A program made the position numbers and the translations under genes. A model generated the notes under the pieces. It did no database searches. It was not told the DNA's origin and saw only the letters and a program-made list of their open reading frames with translations. A stretch of 64,000 nucleotides of DNA from Streptomyces roseicoloratus (GTDB lineage: Bacteria > Actinomycetota > Actinomycetes > Streptomycetales > Streptomycetaceae). Shown piece after piece: positions 62,758-64,000 of this stretch; the stretch's first letter is position 1; every line of letters begins with the position of its first letter. The DNA is taken from NCBI RefSeq assembly GCF_004117935.1, contig NZ_SDOY01000091.1:1-64000 (forward strand), written 5' to 3'.

Positions 62758-62890
62758 CACCTGTCAAGCCAGCCGCCTGTTCAGGCCGGCCGCCTGTTCA
62801 AGCCCGCCTGTTCAGGCCAGCCGCCTGTCAAGCCCGCCTGTTCAGCCCAGCCGCCTGTTCAGGGCAGGCCGTTCGTTCAGGCAGGCCGCC
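62758..62890. repeat. Degenerate tandem repeats after DUF2469
   Basis: About ten imperfect copies of CCGCCTGTTCAGGCC / CCGCCTGTCAAGCC spread over 130 nt, in the 331-nt gap before yraN (62708-63038). Each copy contains GCCTG and CAGGC half-sites, so hairpins can form. Nothing codes here. Confidence 0.88.
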
Positions 62891-63038
62891 TGCCGGGGAA
62901 GAACACCTGCCGAGGAAAACCACGTATCAGGGGATCCACCCGCACGAGTGACCCGGTTATCCACAACCGCCCGGCCGTCCACAGTCCCGCACACGCGGAG
63001 TAGCGGTGCGTCACAGTCGGTGCCGGAGGTGGTACCGA

Positions 63039-63404
63039 ATGAACGCAACCGGAGCACTCGGGCGGTACGGCGAAGACGTCGCCGCCCGCACACTCGCCGC
63101 GACCGGCCTGCACATCCTCGCCAGGAACTGGCGCTGCGGGCGGTCCGGCGAGATCGACATCGTCGCCCGCGACGGCGACACCCTCGTCTTCTGCGAGGTC
63201 AAGACCCGTCGCGACGGCAACTTCCAGCACCCCATGGAAGCCGTCACCCCACGCAAGGCCAAGCGGCTGCGACACCTCGCCGCCCGCTGGCTCGACACCC
63301 ACGGCGGACCGCCCGCCGGCGGCGGCGTCCGCATCGACCTCATCGGCGTCGTCCTGCCCCGCCGCGGCGCCCCCGTCATCACCCACGCGCAGGGGGTGGC
63401 CTGA
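63039..63404 (+). CDS. yraN: UPF0102/YraN-family protein
   Basis: 121 residues, nuclease-like fold. [15 protein letters not shown], then [23 protein letters not shown] with the GEXD...EXK catalytic pattern, as in Holliday-junction/endonuclease-like proteins. ATG 63039; the longer GTG at 63006 adds [10 protein letters not shown], unlike the family. It ends 1 nt into comM. Often paired with comM. Confidence 0.92.
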   Translation: MNATGALGRYGEDVAARTLAATGLHILARNWRCGRSGEIDIVARDGDTLVFCEVKTRRDGNFQHPMEAVTPRKAKRLRHLAARWLDTHGGPPAGGGVRIDLIGVVLPRRGAPVITHAQGVA

Positions 63405-64000
63405 TGGGATTCGCCCGCACCTGCTCCGTCGCCCTCGTCGGCGTCGAAGGCGTCGTCGTCGAAGTCCAGGCCGACCTCGAAGCCGGAGTCGCCGCCTTCA
63501 CCCTCGTCGGCCTCCCCGACAAAAGCCTCTCGGAAAGCCGCGACCGCGTCCGCGCCGCCATCGTCAACGCCGGCGCCGAATGGCCCCAGAAGAAACTCAC
63601 CGTCGGCCTCAGCCCCGCCTCCGTCCCCAAAGGGGGCTCCGGTTTCGACCTGGCCGTTGCGGCGGCCGTCCTCGGCGCCGCCGAACGCATCGACCCCCGC
63701 ACCATCGCCGACCTCGTCCTCATCGGCGAACTCGGGCTCGACGGCCGCGTCCGGCCCGTCCGCGGCGTCCTGCCCGCCGTCCTCGCCGCCGCCGAAGCCG
63801 GATACACCCAGGTCGTCGTCCCCGAACAGACCGCAGGCGAAGCCGCCCTCGTCCCCGGGATCTCCGTCCTCGGCGTCCGCACCCTGCGCCAGCTCATCGC
63901 CGTCCTCGCCGACGAACCCGTCCCCGAGGAAGAACCCCACCAGGACGGCAGGCCCGACCCCATGCTCGCGGGACTCCTCGTCCCCGGCGCGGGAGTCGGC
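63404..64000 (+). CDS. comM: Mg-chelatase-like ATPase ComM/YifB family, 5' part only
   Basis: Starts ATG 63404 ([21 protein letters not shown]), overlapping yraN by 1 nt. The visible 199 residues form the N-terminal ComM domain (LVGLPDKSLSESRDRVRAAI, GLSPASVPKGGSGFDLA, LIGELGLDGRVRPVRGVLPA). The AAA+ Mg-chelatase part lies beyond the window. Homologues promote branch migration during recombination. Confidence 0.95.
   Translation, partial: MGFARTCSVALVGVEGVVVEVQADLEAGVAAFTLVGLPDKSLSESRDRVRAAIVNAGAEWPQKKLTVGLSPASVPKGGSGFDLAVAAAVLGAAERIDPRTIADLVLIGELGLDGRVRPVRGVLPAVLAAAEAGYTQVVVPEQTAGEAALVPGISVLGVRTLRQLIAVLADEPVPEEEPHQDGRPDPMLAGLLVPGAGVG

Overview
The window is high-GC actinobacterial chromosome, almost certainly from a Streptomyces. 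The evidence is GC-ending codon use, many GTG and some TTG starts, Streptomyces-type products (NdgR, HupS with a lysine tail, NsdA, four adjacent type I signal peptidases SipW-Z, AmtB-GlnK-GlnD), and a gene order that I recall, without having run an alignment, as that of the conserved core around S. coelicolor SCO5544 to SCO5603. It is core chromosome. I see no insertion sequence, prophage, CRISPR array or integrated element apart from one intein.

Layout. 1-6.3 kb: a nitrate/nitrite-type sensor kinase (leftward, cut by the window edge), a small repeat-containing ORF, an FAH-family enzyme overlapping gltX, and a HAD phosphatase. 6.3-6.9 kb: five tRNA genes (Gln-Glu-Glu-Gln-Glu). 7-10 kb: the divergent ndgR / leuCD leucine locus with two operator-like sites between. 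10-15 kb: hupS, cofC, plsC-gpsA-ddl (phospholipid and peptidoglycan precursors). 15-18 kb: a lipoprotein, a stand-alone RAM-domain protein, thiL-thiD and rpmB. 18.5-28.5 kb: a FakA-like kinase, recG carrying an intein, rsmD-coaD, a coiled-coil DivIVA-like protein, DUF177-rpmF-rnc-mutM. 28.5-31 kb: HxlR regulator / flavodoxin-like reductase pair and a secreted CAP protein. 31-41 kb: acyP, a small coiled-coil protein, smc, glcP, a luciferase-like monooxygenase, an NCS1 permease and ftsY. 41-50 kb: a primase-polymerase-like protein, nsdA, then the nitrogen operon amtB-glnK-glnD behind a GlnR-box array, then ffh. 50-64 kb: an FtsH-type protease, a methyltransferase, a SprT-like putative metallopeptidase, the ribosome/translation cluster rpsP-khpA-rimM-trmD-rplS, four signal peptidases, a Nudix hydrolase, DUF2469, yraN and the start of comM.

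How the genes work together. FtsY, Ffh and the four signal peptidases together cover co-translational targeting and signal-peptide removal. Many small proteins belong to ribosome assembly and decoding (L28, L32, S16, L19, RimM, TrmD, RsmD, GltX, the tRNAs). AmtB, GlnK and GlnD form a nitrogen-sensing module.

The most notable item is the 338-residue in-frame insertion in recG. It sits between the Lys and Thr of the Walker A motif and has the hallmarks of a class 3 intein: Ala1, the Trp66/Cys318/Thr336 triad and a C-terminal His-Asn. Its LAGLIDADG homing-endonuclease domain is recognisable, but both catalytic aspartate positions are replaced (Asn130, Gly227), so it looks splicing-competent but no longer mobile. 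Secondary points of interest are low-complexity expansions in sipX and the Nudix gene, a 95-nt sipX/sipY overlap, candidate operators at ndgR-leuC and glcP, and several short tandem repeat arrays between genes.
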